In this document: piece by piece, positions 31,514-39,990 of the stretch
How positions within the stretch are numbered: position 1 is the stretch's first letter
Layout: every line of letters starts with the position of its first letter
Assembly (NCBI GenBank): GCA_029953615.1
Contig: CP124529.1
Coordinates: 310,001 to 374,000, forward strand
Direction of reading: 5' to 3'
Length of the DNA stretch: 64,000 bases
Origin: Pseudomonas putida
GTDB lineage: Bacteria > Pseudomonadota > Gammaproteobacteria > Pseudomonadales > Pseudomonadaceae
Notes under the pieces: model-generated
Database searches by the model: none
Seen by the model: the letters and a program-made list of their open reading frames with translations, nothing else
Told to the model about the DNA's origin: nothing
Position numbers and translations under genes: made by a program

Positions 31514-32812
31514 ATGACCACAATAGCGCTCGATGCGGCATCCGCCGCACGCAGCAGCGCCTACCGTAAAACGGCCTGGCGACTGATGCCTTTTCTCATG
31601 CTCTGCTACCTGTGCGCCTATCTGGACAGGGTCAATGTCGGCTTTGCGAAGCTGCAGATGATGGACGACCTTGCCCTTTCCGAAGCGGTCTACGGACTGG
31701 GCGCTGGCATGTTCTTCATTGGCTACTTTCTCTGCGAGGTGCCCAGCAACATCATTCTGCACAAAGTGGGCGCTCGACGCTGGATCGCTCGCATCATGAT
31801 CACCTGGGGCATCATCTCGGCGATGTTCGCCCTGGTCGAGACAGCCTGGCAATTCTATACCCTGCGCTTTTTGCTGGGGATCGCCGAAGCAGGCCTGGCA
31901 CCGGGGCTTCTGCTGTACCTGACCTATTGGTTCCCGTCTTACCGCCGGGCGAAGATGACCGCGCTGTGGTTCATCGCGATTCCGCTCTCGGGCATGATCG
32001 GTGGCCCCTTGTCGGGCTGGATCATGGAGCGCTTTGCCGGCGTGCACGGCTGGGCGGGCTGGCAGTGGATGTTCCTGCTCGAAGCCATCCCCACCGTGCT
32101 GGTGGGCATCCTGGTGCTGAGCTACCTGAAGGATGGCGTCGATCAGGCCCACTGGTTGAGCGACGAAGAAAAAGCCCTGGTGCGCAAGGAGCTGGCTGAA
32201 GACGAGCAACACAAGGTGAACCACGGCTCGGTGGCGGACTTCATCCGCGACCGTCGGCTCTGGTTGCTGGCGGGCATCTACTTCTGTGTGGTGATGGGCC
32301 AGTACGCAATCACGTTCTGGCTACCCACACTGGTACGCAATGCCGGCGTCAGCGAACCTTTGCACATCGGCCTGCTGACCAGCCTGCCGTACCTGTGTGC
32401 CATCGTCGCGATGCTGTGGGCCGGGCGCAGCGGCGACCGTCACCGTGAACGCCGCTGGCACCTGGCGATCCCCATGCTGATCGGTGCACTGGGCCTGAGC
32501 CTCGCCGCAGCACTGGGCAGCAGCCTGACGCTGTCGATCCTCAGCCTGTGCCTGGCTGCGGCTGGGGTGCTGTCCGCCTCCTCGCTGTTCTGGATGCTGC
32601 CCACCACGTTGCTGGGAGGTGTATCGGCGGCGGCAGGCATCGCGGCGGTGAACAGTTTTGCCAACCTCGCCGGCTTCTGCTCGCCGTACCTGATCGGCTG
32701 GGTCACTACCACCTTGGGCAGCAATGCCATCGGCATGTATCTCATCACGGCCGTACTCATGTTTGGCGCCTTCCTGGTGTCGCGAGTGCCGGCCCATCTG
32801 GTCAATCGTTGA
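31514..32812 (+). CDS. MFS transporter, anion:cation symporter (ACS) family
   Basis: 432 residues, 12 membrane helices. LCYLCAYLDRVNVGFAKLQM near residue 33 is the ACS hallmark (DRxNxxxA), and LFLLGIAEAG-like motif (LRFLLGIAEAGLAPGLLLYLTYWFP near 120) is also typical. Family members take up hexuronates, galactonate, tartrate, phthalate and similar acids. Start MTTIALD preferred to an upstream ATG (31454) because AAGAG precedes it. Probably imports the substrate of the flanking enzymes. Confidence 0.85.
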   Translation: MTTIALDAASAARSSAYRKTAWRLMPFLMLCYLCAYLDRVNVGFAKLQMMDDLALSEAVYGLGAGMFFIGYFLCEVPSNIILHKVGARRWIARIMITWGIISAMFALVETAWQFYTLRFLLGIAEAGLAPGLLLYLTYWFPSYRRAKMTALWFIAIPLSGMIGGPLSGWIMERFAGVHGWAGWQWMFLLEAIPTVLVGILVLSYLKDGVDQAHWLSDEEKALVRKELAEDEQHKVNHGSVADFIRDRRLWLLAGIYFCVVMGQYAITFWLPTLVRNAGVSEPLHIGLLTSLPYLCAIVAMLWAGRSGDRHRERRWHLAIPMLIGALGLSLAAALGSSLTLSILSLCLAAAGVLSASSLFWMLPTTLLGGVSAAAGIAAVNSFANLAGFCSPYLIGWVTTTLGSNAIGMYLITAVLMFGAFLVSRVPAHLVNR

Positions 32813-32835
32813 TTCGATAAAAAGGAGTCACCTCA

Positions 32836-33684
32836 ATGACTGCTGTGCCTACCTGCACCGAGGCGCTGCCGCTGGCTGTTCGCGCCCGAAATATCCGCCG
32901 CCACGCATTGCGCATGGGGCAAGTCCAGGGCCAGGGCTATGTCGGCCAGGCTCTGGGCGCCGCCGACTTGCTGGCGGTCGCGTATTTCCATGCGCTGCGC
33001 ATCGACCCCGGCAACCCCGAATGGGAGCAGCGCGACCGCTTCTACCTGTCCATCGGGCACTATGCGATCGCCCTCTATGCCGCACTGATCGAGGCCGGCG
33101 TAATCCCCGAGGAAGAGCTTGAAACCTACGGTAGCGACGACAGTCGCTTGCCCATGTCCGGTATGGCTGCCTACACCCCGGGCATGGAGATCACCGGTGG
33201 CTCGCTCGGCCACGGCCTGGGCATCGCCGTCGGCGCTTGTCTCGGGCTCAAACGCAAGGGGTCGGACAGTTGGGTGTACAACCTGCTGTCCGATGGCGAA
33301 CTCAACGAGGGCTCGACCTGGGAGGCTGCGATGTCGGCCAGCCATTGGCGCCTGGACAACCTGATCGCCATCATCGATGTGAACAACCAGCAGGCGGATG
33401 GTCATTCCAGCGAGGTACTGGCCTTCGAGCCAATCGTCGACCGCTGGCAAAGCTTTGGCTGGTTCGTCCAGCGAGTGGACGGCAACGATATGGATGCGCT
33501 GGTCGGCGCCTTCGACCAGGCCCGCGCCCACACCGGGGCACAACCGCGCGTCATCATCTGCGATACCCGCATGGGCAAAGGCGTGCCTTTCCTGGAAAAC
33601 CGCGACAAGACGCACTTCATTCGCGTCGATGAAAACGAATGGGACCTCGCCCTCAAAGCGCTGGACGCCGGGAGCCAAGCATGA
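32836..33684 (+). CDS. Transketolase, N-terminal (TPP pyrophosphate-binding) subunit
   Basis: 282 residues. TPP motif SDGELNEGSTWEAAMSASHW near 152 ending in DVNNQQADG near 184, preceded by GGSLGHGLGIAVGACLGLK near 122 and the GHxA segment SIGHYAIALYAALIEAG near 74. It is the first half of a split transketolase, which transfers two-carbon ketol units. Split enzymes outside the pentose phosphate pathway are often dedicated to unusual sugars (for example the apulose-phosphate enzymes). RBS AAGGAG 9 bases upstream. Confidence 0.9.
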   Translation: MTAVPTCTEALPLAVRARNIRRHALRMGQVQGQGYVGQALGAADLLAVAYFHALRIDPGNPEWEQRDRFYLSIGHYAIALYAALIEAGVIPEEELETYGSDDSRLPMSGMAAYTPGMEITGGSLGHGLGIAVGACLGLKRKGSDSWVYNLLSDGELNEGSTWEAAMSASHWRLDNLIAIIDVNNQQADGHSSEVLAFEPIVDRWQSFGWFVQRVDGNDMDALVGAFDQARAHTGAQPRVIICDTRMGKGVPFLENRDKTHFIRVDENEWDLALKALDAGSQA

Positions 33685-34679
33685 GCACTGTGAACTCACC
33701 CAAGAAACGCCTGACCACCTCGGCCATGATCGCTTCGATTGCCGCCGACGGCCAGCCGACCCGCCCTGCCCCGTTCGGCCATGCGTTGGCAAGCCTGGCC
33801 GAGCAACGTCCGGATATAGTCGGGCTGAGTGCCGACCTGTCCAAGTACACCGACTTGCACATCTTCGCCAAAGCCCACCCCGAGCGTTTCTATCAAATGG
33901 GCATGGCCGAACAATTACTGATGAGCGCCGCCGCCGGCATGGCACGGGAAGGCATGACCCCCTTTGCCACCACCTATGCGGTGTTCGCTTCCCGTCGGGC
34001 TTATGACTTCATCTGCATGGCAATCGCAGAGGAGAACCTCAACGTCAAGATCGTCTGTGGGCTGCCTGGCCTGACCACCGGTTATGGCCCTAGCCACCAG
34101 GCCACGGATGACCTGGCCATCTTCCGGGCGATGCCCAACCTGATGATCGTCGACCCCTGCGATGCGCTGGAGATCGAACAGGCTGTGCCAGCGATCGCCG
34201 CCCATCAGGGGCCGGTCTACATGCGCCTGCTGCGCGGCAACGTACCCTTGGTGCTCAATCGCTACGACTACCAGTTCCAGCTGGGCAAGGCACAGGTGCT
34301 GCGTGGGGGCCGAGACGTGCTGTTGATTGCCAGTGGCCTCATGACCATGCGCGCCCTGGAGGCTGCGGAGCAGTTGCAAAAGGACGGCGTGGATGTGTCG
34401 GTGCTGCACGTGCCTACCATCAAACCGCTCGATGAACAAACCATCCTCGCCGAGGCACGCAAGCCTGGCCGCCTGGTGGTCACTGCGGAAAACCATTCGA
34501 TCATAGGGGGCCTGGGGGAAGCAGTGGCGGGCGTACTGCTGCGCAATGGGGTCACACCCACCTTCCGCCAGATCGCGCTACCGGATGCGTTTCTCGATGC
34601 GGGTGCACTGCCGACCTTGCATGACCGATACGGGATCTCCACTGACGCTGTGTCGAGGCAGATCAAGGCGTGGCTCTGA
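33681..34679 (+). CDS. Transketolase, C-terminal (Pyr-binding) subunit
   Basis: 332 residues. Pyrimidine-binding domain with ADLSKYTDLHIFAKAHPERFYQMGMAEQLLMSAAAGMAREG (the E of MAEQ activates TPP, near residue 78), FATTYAVFASRRAYDFI near 95, and the transketolase C domain (GGRDVLLIASGLMTMRALEAAEQL near 212). ATGA overlap with the N subunit, so equal synthesis and complex formation are expected. No kinase or aldolase gene is adjacent, leaving the substrate open. Confidence 0.9.
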   Translation: MSTVNSPKKRLTTSAMIASIAADGQPTRPAPFGHALASLAEQRPDIVGLSADLSKYTDLHIFAKAHPERFYQMGMAEQLLMSAAAGMAREGMTPFATTYAVFASRRAYDFICMAIAEENLNVKIVCGLPGLTTGYGPSHQATDDLAIFRAMPNLMIVDPCDALEIEQAVPAIAAHQGPVYMRLLRGNVPLVLNRYDYQFQLGKAQVLRGGRDVLLIASGLMTMRALEAAEQLQKDGVDVSVLHVPTIKPLDEQTILAEARKPGRLVVTAENHSIIGGLGEAVAGVLLRNGVTPTFRQIALPDAFLDAGALPTLHDRYGISTDAVSRQIKAWL

Positions 34680-34689
34680 TCGAAGCCAC

Positions 34690-34709
34690 CGGCACGCCCG
34701 CTCCTACAG
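34690..34709. repeat. Solitary REP fragment
   Basis: CCGGCACGCCCGCTCCTACA, a single shortened unit with no inverted partner, between the transketolase gene and the convergent ABC operon. Confidence 0.6.
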
Positions 34710-34814
34710 TGTCCCTGCTAATTAAATGAGGTATGTGCAGTTCTATGAGAGCGGGTTCACCCTCGAACAGGCCAACCCGGACAACACATCACTGGTGAAG
34801 TGGAGCGCAAACCA

Positions 34815-35549
34815 CTAGCTCCCTGCCACGCTCCCGATGAAGTTCGCCAGTTCTGCTGTTCGGGGTGCCGCGAAAACCTCGCGCGGATGCCCCGTCTCGT
34901 GGACCTTGCCCTGATGCATGAAGACCAGCTTGTCACCGACTTCCCGGGCAAAACGCATTTCGTGGGTGACCATGATCAGGGTCATGCCTTCACTGGCCAG
35001 CTGGCGCACCACACCGAGCACTTCATTGACCAGCTCGGGGTCGAGCGCTGAGGTGATCTCGTCGCACAGCAACACCTTGGGCGACATGGCAAGCGCCCGG
35101 GCAATCGCCACCCGCTGCTGCTGGCCGCCGGAAAGGCGGTCCGGGTAGGCGTCGAACTTGTCGCCCAGTCCAACCCTGGCGAGCATCTGTTCGGCCAACT
35201 GGCGGGCCTCGGCCTTGCCGGCCTTCTTCACCACCTGGGGCGCAAGCATGACGTTCTGGCCCACGGTCAGGTGAGGGAAGAGGTTGAACTGCTGGAACAC
35301 CATGCCAACCTTCTGCCGCAGCGAGCGCAAGTCGGCGCGGCTGGCATCCAGGTATTCGCCATCCACCTCGATCACCCCGTCGCTGATCGACTCCAGGCCG
35401 TTGAGGGTTCGCAGGAAGGTACTCTTGCCGGAACCGCTACGGCCGATGATGGCGACCACCTCGCCCTCCTCGATCGCTAGGTCGACCCCCTTGAGCACAT
35501 GGTTGTCGCCGTAGTACTTGTGCAATGCGGACACTCTAAGCAGGGGCAT
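34815..35549 (-). CDS. Polar amino-acid ABC transporter, ATPase
   Basis: 244 residues. Walker A GRSGSGKSTF near 37, Q-loop VGMVFQQFNLFPHLTV near 82, signature LSGGQQQRVAIARAL near 140, Walker B VLLCDEITSALDP near 160, H-loop VTHE near 196. Of the GlnQ/HisP type. Overlaps the preceding permease gene by 14 bases. Last gene of a four-gene operon reading leftward from the binding protein. Confidence 0.93.
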   Translation of the reverse strand: MPLLRVSALHKYYGDNHVLKGVDLAIEEGEVVAIIGRSGSGKSTFLRTLNGLESISDGVIEVDGEYLDASRADLRSLRQKVGMVFQQFNLFPHLTVGQNVMLAPQVVKKAGKAEARQLAEQMLARVGLGDKFDAYPDRLSGGQQQRVAIARALAMSPKVLLCDEITSALDPELVNEVLGVVRQLASEGMTLIMVTHEMRFAREVGDKLVFMHQGKVHETGHPREVFAAPRTAELANFIGSVAGS

Positions 35550-36183
35550 GCAGCTTCCTCTCCAGGTAACGGGCGCTCAGCGAGAGCGGGTAGCAAAGGA
35601 CGAAGTAACCCACGGCCACCAGACCGTAGATCAGGAACGGTTCAAAAGTGGCGTTGGCCAACATGCCGCCAGTCTTGGTCAGCTCGGTGAAACCGATGAT
35701 CGAGGTCACCGCCGTGCCCTTGACCACCTGCACCGAGAACCCGACTGTCGGTGCGACGGCAATGCGCAGGGCCTGGGGCAGGATCACATGGCGCAACTGC
35801 TCCAGACGGCTCATGGCCAGGCTGCCGGAGGCCTCCCACTGGCCATGTGGTATGGACTCGACGCAGCCCCGCCAGATCTCGGCGAGAAAGGCACTGGTGA
35901 ACAGCGTCAAGGCGATGGCCGCCGCCATCCAGGCCGACACATCGATGCCGAACAGGGCGATGCCGAAAAACACCATGAACAGCTGCATCAGCAGCGGCGT
36001 CCCCTGGAACAGCTCGATGTAGCTCCTCGCCGCGCCACGCAGCAACCGGCTATCGGAGATGCGCGCCAACAGCAGCAACAGCCCGGCAATACCACCACAG
36101 ACGAATGCCACCAGCGACAGCAGCAAGGTCCATTGCAAGCCTGCGAGCAGGTTGCGCACGATGTCCCACAAGGTGAAATCCAT
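35536..36183 (-). CDS. Polar amino-acid ABC transporter, permease 1
   Basis: 215 residues, about 5 membrane helices, HisM/GlnP family. EAA loop EASGSLAMSRLEQLRHVILPQALRIAVAP near residue 120. Adjoins the second permease directly (its start follows the other's stop), so the pair probably forms a heterodimeric channel. Confidence 0.92.
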   Translation of the reverse strand: MDFTLWDIVRNLLAGLQWTLLLSLVAFVCGGIAGLLLLLARISDSRLLRGAARSYIELFQGTPLLMQLFMVFFGIALFGIDVSAWMAAAIALTLFTSAFLAEIWRGCVESIPHGQWEASGSLAMSRLEQLRHVILPQALRIAVAPTVGFSVQVVKGTAVTSIIGFTELTKTGGMLANATFEPFLIYGLVAVGYFVLCYPLSLSARYLERKLHAPA

Positions 36184-36849
36184 TCAGCGTCTCCCCATCA
36201 ACGCGCGTCGACCGAACCATGCCAGCAGTTGGCGCACCAGGATGGCCATGACCAGATACAAGGCCGTGGTCAACAGGTATGTCTCGAAAGCCCGGAAGTT
36301 GCGCGACTGGATGAAGTTGGCAGCGAACGACAGTTCCTCTGTGGCGATCTGCGAGCACACCGCCGAGCCGAGCATGACGATCACGATCTGGCTCGACAGG
36401 GCCGGCCAGACCTTGGCAAGTGCAGGTTGCAGCACCACATGGCGAAAAGCCTCGAAACGGCTCATGGCCAATGCCGCCGCAGCCTCCAGTTGCCCTCTGG
36501 GGATGGCCTGGATACCCGCCCGAATGATCTCGGTGGAGTAGGCGCCAAGGTTGATCACCATCGCCAGGGCCGCCGCCTGCCATTCCGTCAACCGAACGCC
36601 AAGCGAGGGCAGGCCGAAGAAGATGAAGAACAACTGGACGATGAAGGGCGTGTTGCGGATCAGCTCCACGTATAGGCCGAACAGGGCATCGAACGGCCGT
36701 AGTCGCCAGGCGCGCACCATCGCGCCAAGCACACCGATGGCCAACCCCAGCAGGGTACCGATCAACGTCAGCTCAAGCGTGAACACAGCCCCTTCGAGCA
36801 GCAGGCCGCCCTGGGCCAGCACAGGGGAAAAGTCAAATTGGTAGGCCAT
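36184..36849 (-). CDS. Polar amino-acid ABC transporter, permease 2
   Basis: 221 residues, HisQ/GlnP family. FTLELTLIGTLLGLAIGVLGAMVR near residue 23, ELIRNTPFIVQLFFIFFGLP near 60, EAA loop LEAAAALAMSRFEAFRHVVLQPALAKVWPAL near 119. Follows the binding-protein gene by 22 bases. Confidence 0.92.
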   Translation of the reverse strand: MAYQFDFSPVLAQGGLLLEGAVFTLELTLIGTLLGLAIGVLGAMVRAWRLRPFDALFGLYVELIRNTPFIVQLFFIFFGLPSLGVRLTEWQAAALAMVINLGAYSTEIIRAGIQAIPRGQLEAAAALAMSRFEAFRHVVLQPALAKVWPALSSQIVIVMLGSAVCSQIATEELSFAANFIQSRNFRAFETYLLTTALYLVMAILVRQLLAWFGRRALMGRR

Positions 36850-36871
36850 GGGTCAGCGACTCCAGGGCTGT

Positions 36872-37657
36872 TCAAAGGTCGGCCGGCAATGGCTGCTTCA
36901 GCCATTTTTCGGCATTTCGGTTGAGGCTGCCGTCGGCCTTGGCCGCATCCAGGGTGGCGTTGACCTTCTCGAGCAAGGCCGGCTCCTGCTTGGCCAGGCC
37001 CACGTACACGGGCGAGTCCTTGAGCTTGACCTTCATCACCGGCACCTTGCTCGGGTTCTTCTCGGCAATCACAGCCATCACCACGCTGCCGCTGGCGATC
37101 AGCTCGACCTGGCCCGACAGGTAGGCGGCGATGGTCGAGTTGTTGTCCTCGAAGCGCTTGATGATCGCACCCTGTGGGGCAACCGCGGTCAACTCCATGT
37201 CCTCGATCGAGCCCCGCGTGACACTGATGGTCTTGCCGGCAACGGCACCGATATTGTCGATCGACGCCTCGGCCGGCCCGAACACTGCCAGGTAAAACGG
37301 TGCGTAGGGGCGGGAAAAATCAATCACCGCTTCTCGCTCCGGGTTCTTGCCCAGGCTGGAAATCACCAGGTCGACCTTGCCGGTCGTGAGGAACGGAATA
37401 CGGTTGGTGCTGTTGACCGGGGTCAGCGCCAGCTTGACGCCGAGCCGGTCAGCCAGCAGTTGCGCGGTGTCGATGTCCAGGCCGCGGGGTTTGAGGTCCG
37501 GCCCTACCGAGCCGAAGGGCGGGAAGTCCTGGGGTACGGCGACCTTGAGCACGCCCCGGGCAGTGATGTCTGCCAGCGCATCGGCCTGGGCATGGGAAAC
37601 GCTCATGACGCCGCCGCAAAGCAGGGTGGCCAGAAGCAGGGTGCGGATGTTTTTCAT
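36872..37657 (-). CDS. Polar amino-acid ABC transporter, periplasmic binding protein
   Basis: 261 residues. Signal peptide MKNIRTLLLATLLCGGVMSVSHAQA with cleavage after SHA. SBP_bac_3 domain: GVLKVAVPQDFPPFGS near 34, LDIDTAQLLADRLGVKLALTPV near 58, PFLTTGKVDLVIS near 86, REAVIDFSRPYAPFYLAVF near 105. Start at 37657 because the signal peptide begins there and GAGG lies 9 bases upstream; the open frame extends further without sense. Divergent from the FCD regulator and preceded by its presumed operator. Confidence 0.92.
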   Translation of the reverse strand: MKNIRTLLLATLLCGGVMSVSHAQADALADITARGVLKVAVPQDFPPFGSVGPDLKPRGLDIDTAQLLADRLGVKLALTPVNSTNRIPFLTTGKVDLVISSLGKNPEREAVIDFSRPYAPFYLAVFGPAEASIDNIGAVAGKTISVTRGSIEDMELTAVAPQGAIIKRFEDNNSTIAAYLSGQVELIASGSVVMAVIAEKNPSKVPVMKVKLKDSPVYVGLAKQEPALLEKVNATLDAAKADGSLNRNAEKWLKQPLPADL

Positions 37658-37773
37658 GGAAAATGCCTCGGGTGCATGCGAAGAAGTTTGCCTAGCCCGA
37701 AAAGCACAGGCCGTGCCAGTGTTGCCCGGCAGCCCCGCAATAGTCTTTCGCCCCTCGGCAGCACGCGGTCTTA

Positions 37774-37786
37774 CTGGTCTGAACAG
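37774..37786. promoter_or_regulatory. FCD-regulator operator, copy 1
   Basis: CTGGTCTGAACAG, palindromic at 10 of 13 positions. It sits 117 bases before the ABC operon start. The identical 15-mer (with following AT) recurs at 37908. Confidence 0.6.
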
Positions 37787-37907
37787 ATAACACTTGGCAT
37801 TTGCCATCGCCCCCCTTTCGTGCAGCCACCTGCCCGATTGCGTCAGCGTGGGGCGAGACTTGCCAGGCAACCGCAAAAGCCTTTAAAAAGCGCAGACCCC
37901 TTGCCAG

Positions 37908-37920
37908 CTGGTCTGAACAG
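37908..37920. promoter_or_regulatory. FCD-regulator operator, copy 2, abutting the start codon
   Basis: Same CTGGTCTGAACAG; its last base is directly before the ATG at 37921. A possible promoter lies upstream (TTGCCA 37860-37865, 16-17 bp, TTTAAA 37882-37887). A repressor here would act as a roadblock just after the transcription start. Confidence 0.6.
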
Positions 37921-38607
37921 ATGCTCGACACACTCCCCCGTGCAGTTCCGGAAATCGCTTTGCAGGCTATCCGCAGGCTGATCCAGGACGGCGACTACCA
38001 GCCTGGTGATGCCCTGCCCTCCCAACGTGACCTGGCAGAGCAGTTGGGTGTAAGCCGCGCCTCCCTGCGCGAGGCGCTGTCCTCCTTGAGCGCCTTGGGG
38101 CTGGTGAGCGTACAGCCGGGCAAGGGAGTATTCGTCCAAGCGCCGCCACCCGCTACCGGTTTCTCCTGGCCCTATTCCGAACAGGTATCCGCCGTCGATA
38201 CGTTCCAGTTGCGCTATGCACTCGAAGGGTTTGCCGCCGGCTTGGCGGCGCTGTACCTGACGGCAGCGGACATCGATGCGCTCGAAGCCAATGTCGAGTC
38301 GATGCGCCAGGAGCTGCGGGCTGGCCATTTCGAGGCCGCCGCGCGCCTGGACTTCGCCTTTCACCGTCGCCTGCTGGAAGCCAGTGGCAACCACGCCATG
38401 CTGCAGGTGATCACCACCAACCAGGACATTTTCCTGGAGAGCCAGAAGCTGCCGTTCATTCGCCCGGAACGCGCCATGGAGACCTGGCAGGAACACCGCA
38501 AGATCCTGCGCCAGCTTGCCCGTGGCAACCAGGCCGGGGCGCAGCGTGCGATGCAGGAGCATATCCGCAACGCGGCATCGCGCACGAACGTGGTGTTCGC
38601 GTGTTGA
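37921..38607 (+). CDS. GntR-family regulator, FCD subgroup (FadR-like)
   Basis: 228 residues. Winged HTH about 12-70 (LIQDGDYQPGDALPSQRDLAEQLGVSRASLREALSSLSALGLVSVQPGKGVFV) and an FCD effector domain from about 90 (FQLRYALEGFAAGLAALYLTAADI...FHRRLLEASGNHAMLQVI, with metal-binding Asp/His). FCD regulators usually sense amino or organic acids. The HTH begins soon after MLDTLPR, supporting the ATG at 37921, but no Shine-Dalgarno is visible because an operator occupies the site. Probably controls itself and the divergent ABC operon. Confidence 0.88.
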   Translation: MLDTLPRAVPEIALQAIRRLIQDGDYQPGDALPSQRDLAEQLGVSRASLREALSSLSALGLVSVQPGKGVFVQAPPPATGFSWPYSEQVSAVDTFQLRYALEGFAAGLAALYLTAADIDALEANVESMRQELRAGHFEAAARLDFAFHRRLLEASGNHAMLQVITTNQDIFLESQKLPFIRPERAMETWQEHRKILRQLARGNQAGAQRAMQEHIRNAASRTNVVFAC

Positions 38608-39990
38608 CTAGTCCGCCAAACGCCGGAACACCAAGCCAGCGACCCCGCACATGACAGCGCACAGCACCATCACCGTGGCAATATCTGCCACCGAGGTTTC
38701 GCTACGCCCGTCCAACCCGGCCAGCATCTCCAGTAGCCCCCCTGCCAGGCTCACCGACATGGCCATGGTCAACTGCACGGACATCGCCGACAACGAACTG
38801 GCCGCGGCCGAACGCTCACCAGGCACGTCCTGATAACTGGCAGCCCCCAACGTCGAGAACTGCAGTGAACGCAGCAGGCCTGCGGCGAACAGCACCGCAG
38901 CCATCAGCCACACGGCAGTATCCCGATCGAAACTGGCGCACAGGGCAATCGCCGCACCACTGAGCACGGCATTGCAACTGAGCACCCGGCGATAGCCGTA
39001 GCGCCGAACCAATGGCACCGCCAATAGCTTCATCAGCAACGCGCCAACCCCACCGCTGACCACCAGCCATCCCGCCGCCAGCGGGCTCAGGCCCAGGCAG
39101 TTCTGCAGCAGCAGCACGATCAGGAACGGCTGGGCTGCCGAACCCAGGCGGAACAGCCCCCCACCGGCCTGGGCCACGCCAAAGCTGCGCAGGCGCAACA
39201 GCGACAGGTCCACCAACGGATTGGGGTGTCGTCGTGCGTGCAGCAGATACCCCAACGCACAGGCTATTCCACCGGCCACCAGCACCATGGCCCAGACCTG
39301 CGGCAACTGCCCCAGCCCCAGCGCTTCCAGGCCGAACACCAGCATGGCCAGGGCCCCGCCGCTGAGCAGCAAGCCACGCACGTCCAACGGTGGCACCGGC
39401 CGTGCCGGATAGTCCGGCACATGGCGCAGGACCAGCCAGCAACCGAGCAGGCAAATGGGCAAGTTGACCAGGAAGATCCAGTGCCAGGACAGCACCGTCA
39501 CCAGCAAACCGCCGAGCAACGGCCCGACCAGCGGCCCCACCAGTGCCGGCAAGGCCAACCACGACATGGCTTGCAACAGCTGCTCGCGGCTCGACCACCG
39601 CAGGATGATCACCTGCCCCACGGGTGTCATCAATGCCCCCGCCGCCCCTTGCAACATGCGCCCCAGGCACAGTTGCCAGAGCGTATCGGCCAGGGCGCAG
39701 GCCAGTGAGGCACAGGTGAACAGGCCCATCGCCAACAACATCACCTGGCGCGGGCGAAAGCGCTCGGCGGCCCAGCCACTGACCGGCACGCACAGGGCCA
39801 GGGCAAGCATGTACAGCGACACCACCAGATTCATGCGCAGCCCCGGTTCGCCGAAATCCGCGGCCATCCGCGGCAGGGCGGTCATCACCGCTGTGCTGTC
39901 GAGCAGCTCCATGAACAACGCGGCGCCGATGATCACCGGCACCTTGGGGCTTTGCACATGGCCGGCCAGCAAGGCCGGCTGGGCGGTCAA
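38608..39990 (-). CDS. DHA2-family MFS exporter (MdtD/HsrA-like)
   Basis: 460 residues if started at the TTG at 39990, with about 13-14 hydrophobic helices. VIIGAALFMELLDSTAVMTALPRMAADFG near residue 15 and GWAAERFRPRQVMLLAMGLF near 60 fit DHA2 drug:H+ antiporters. The start is unsettled: the frame is open far upstream inside the acyl-CoA dehydrogenase gene, and TTG or GTG (39957) are the only credible codons. A one-base loss at an ATGA-type junction (AGTTTATGACC to AGTTTTGACC) would explain it. In the same direction as the ABC operon of module A, so perhaps effluxes its metabolite. Confidence 0.75.
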   Translation of the reverse strand: MTAQPALLAGHVQSPKVPVIIGAALFMELLDSTAVMTALPRMAADFGEPGLRMNLVVSLYMLALALCVPVSGWAAERFRPRQVMLLAMGLFTCASLACALADTLWQLCLGRMLQGAAGALMTPVGQVIILRWSSREQLLQAMSWLALPALVGPLVGPLLGGLLVTVLSWHWIFLVNLPICLLGCWLVLRHVPDYPARPVPPLDVRGLLLSGGALAMLVFGLEALGLGQLPQVWAMVLVAGGIACALGYLLHARRHPNPLVDLSLLRLRSFGVAQAGGGLFRLGSAAQPFLIVLLLQNCLGLSPLAAGWLVVSGGVGALLMKLLAVPLVRRYGYRRVLSCNAVLSGAAIALCASFDRDTAVWLMAAVLFAAGLLRSLQFSTLGAASYQDVPGERSAAASSLSAMSVQLTMAMSVSLAGGLLEMLAGLDGRSETSVADIATVMVLCAVMCGVAGLVFRRLAD

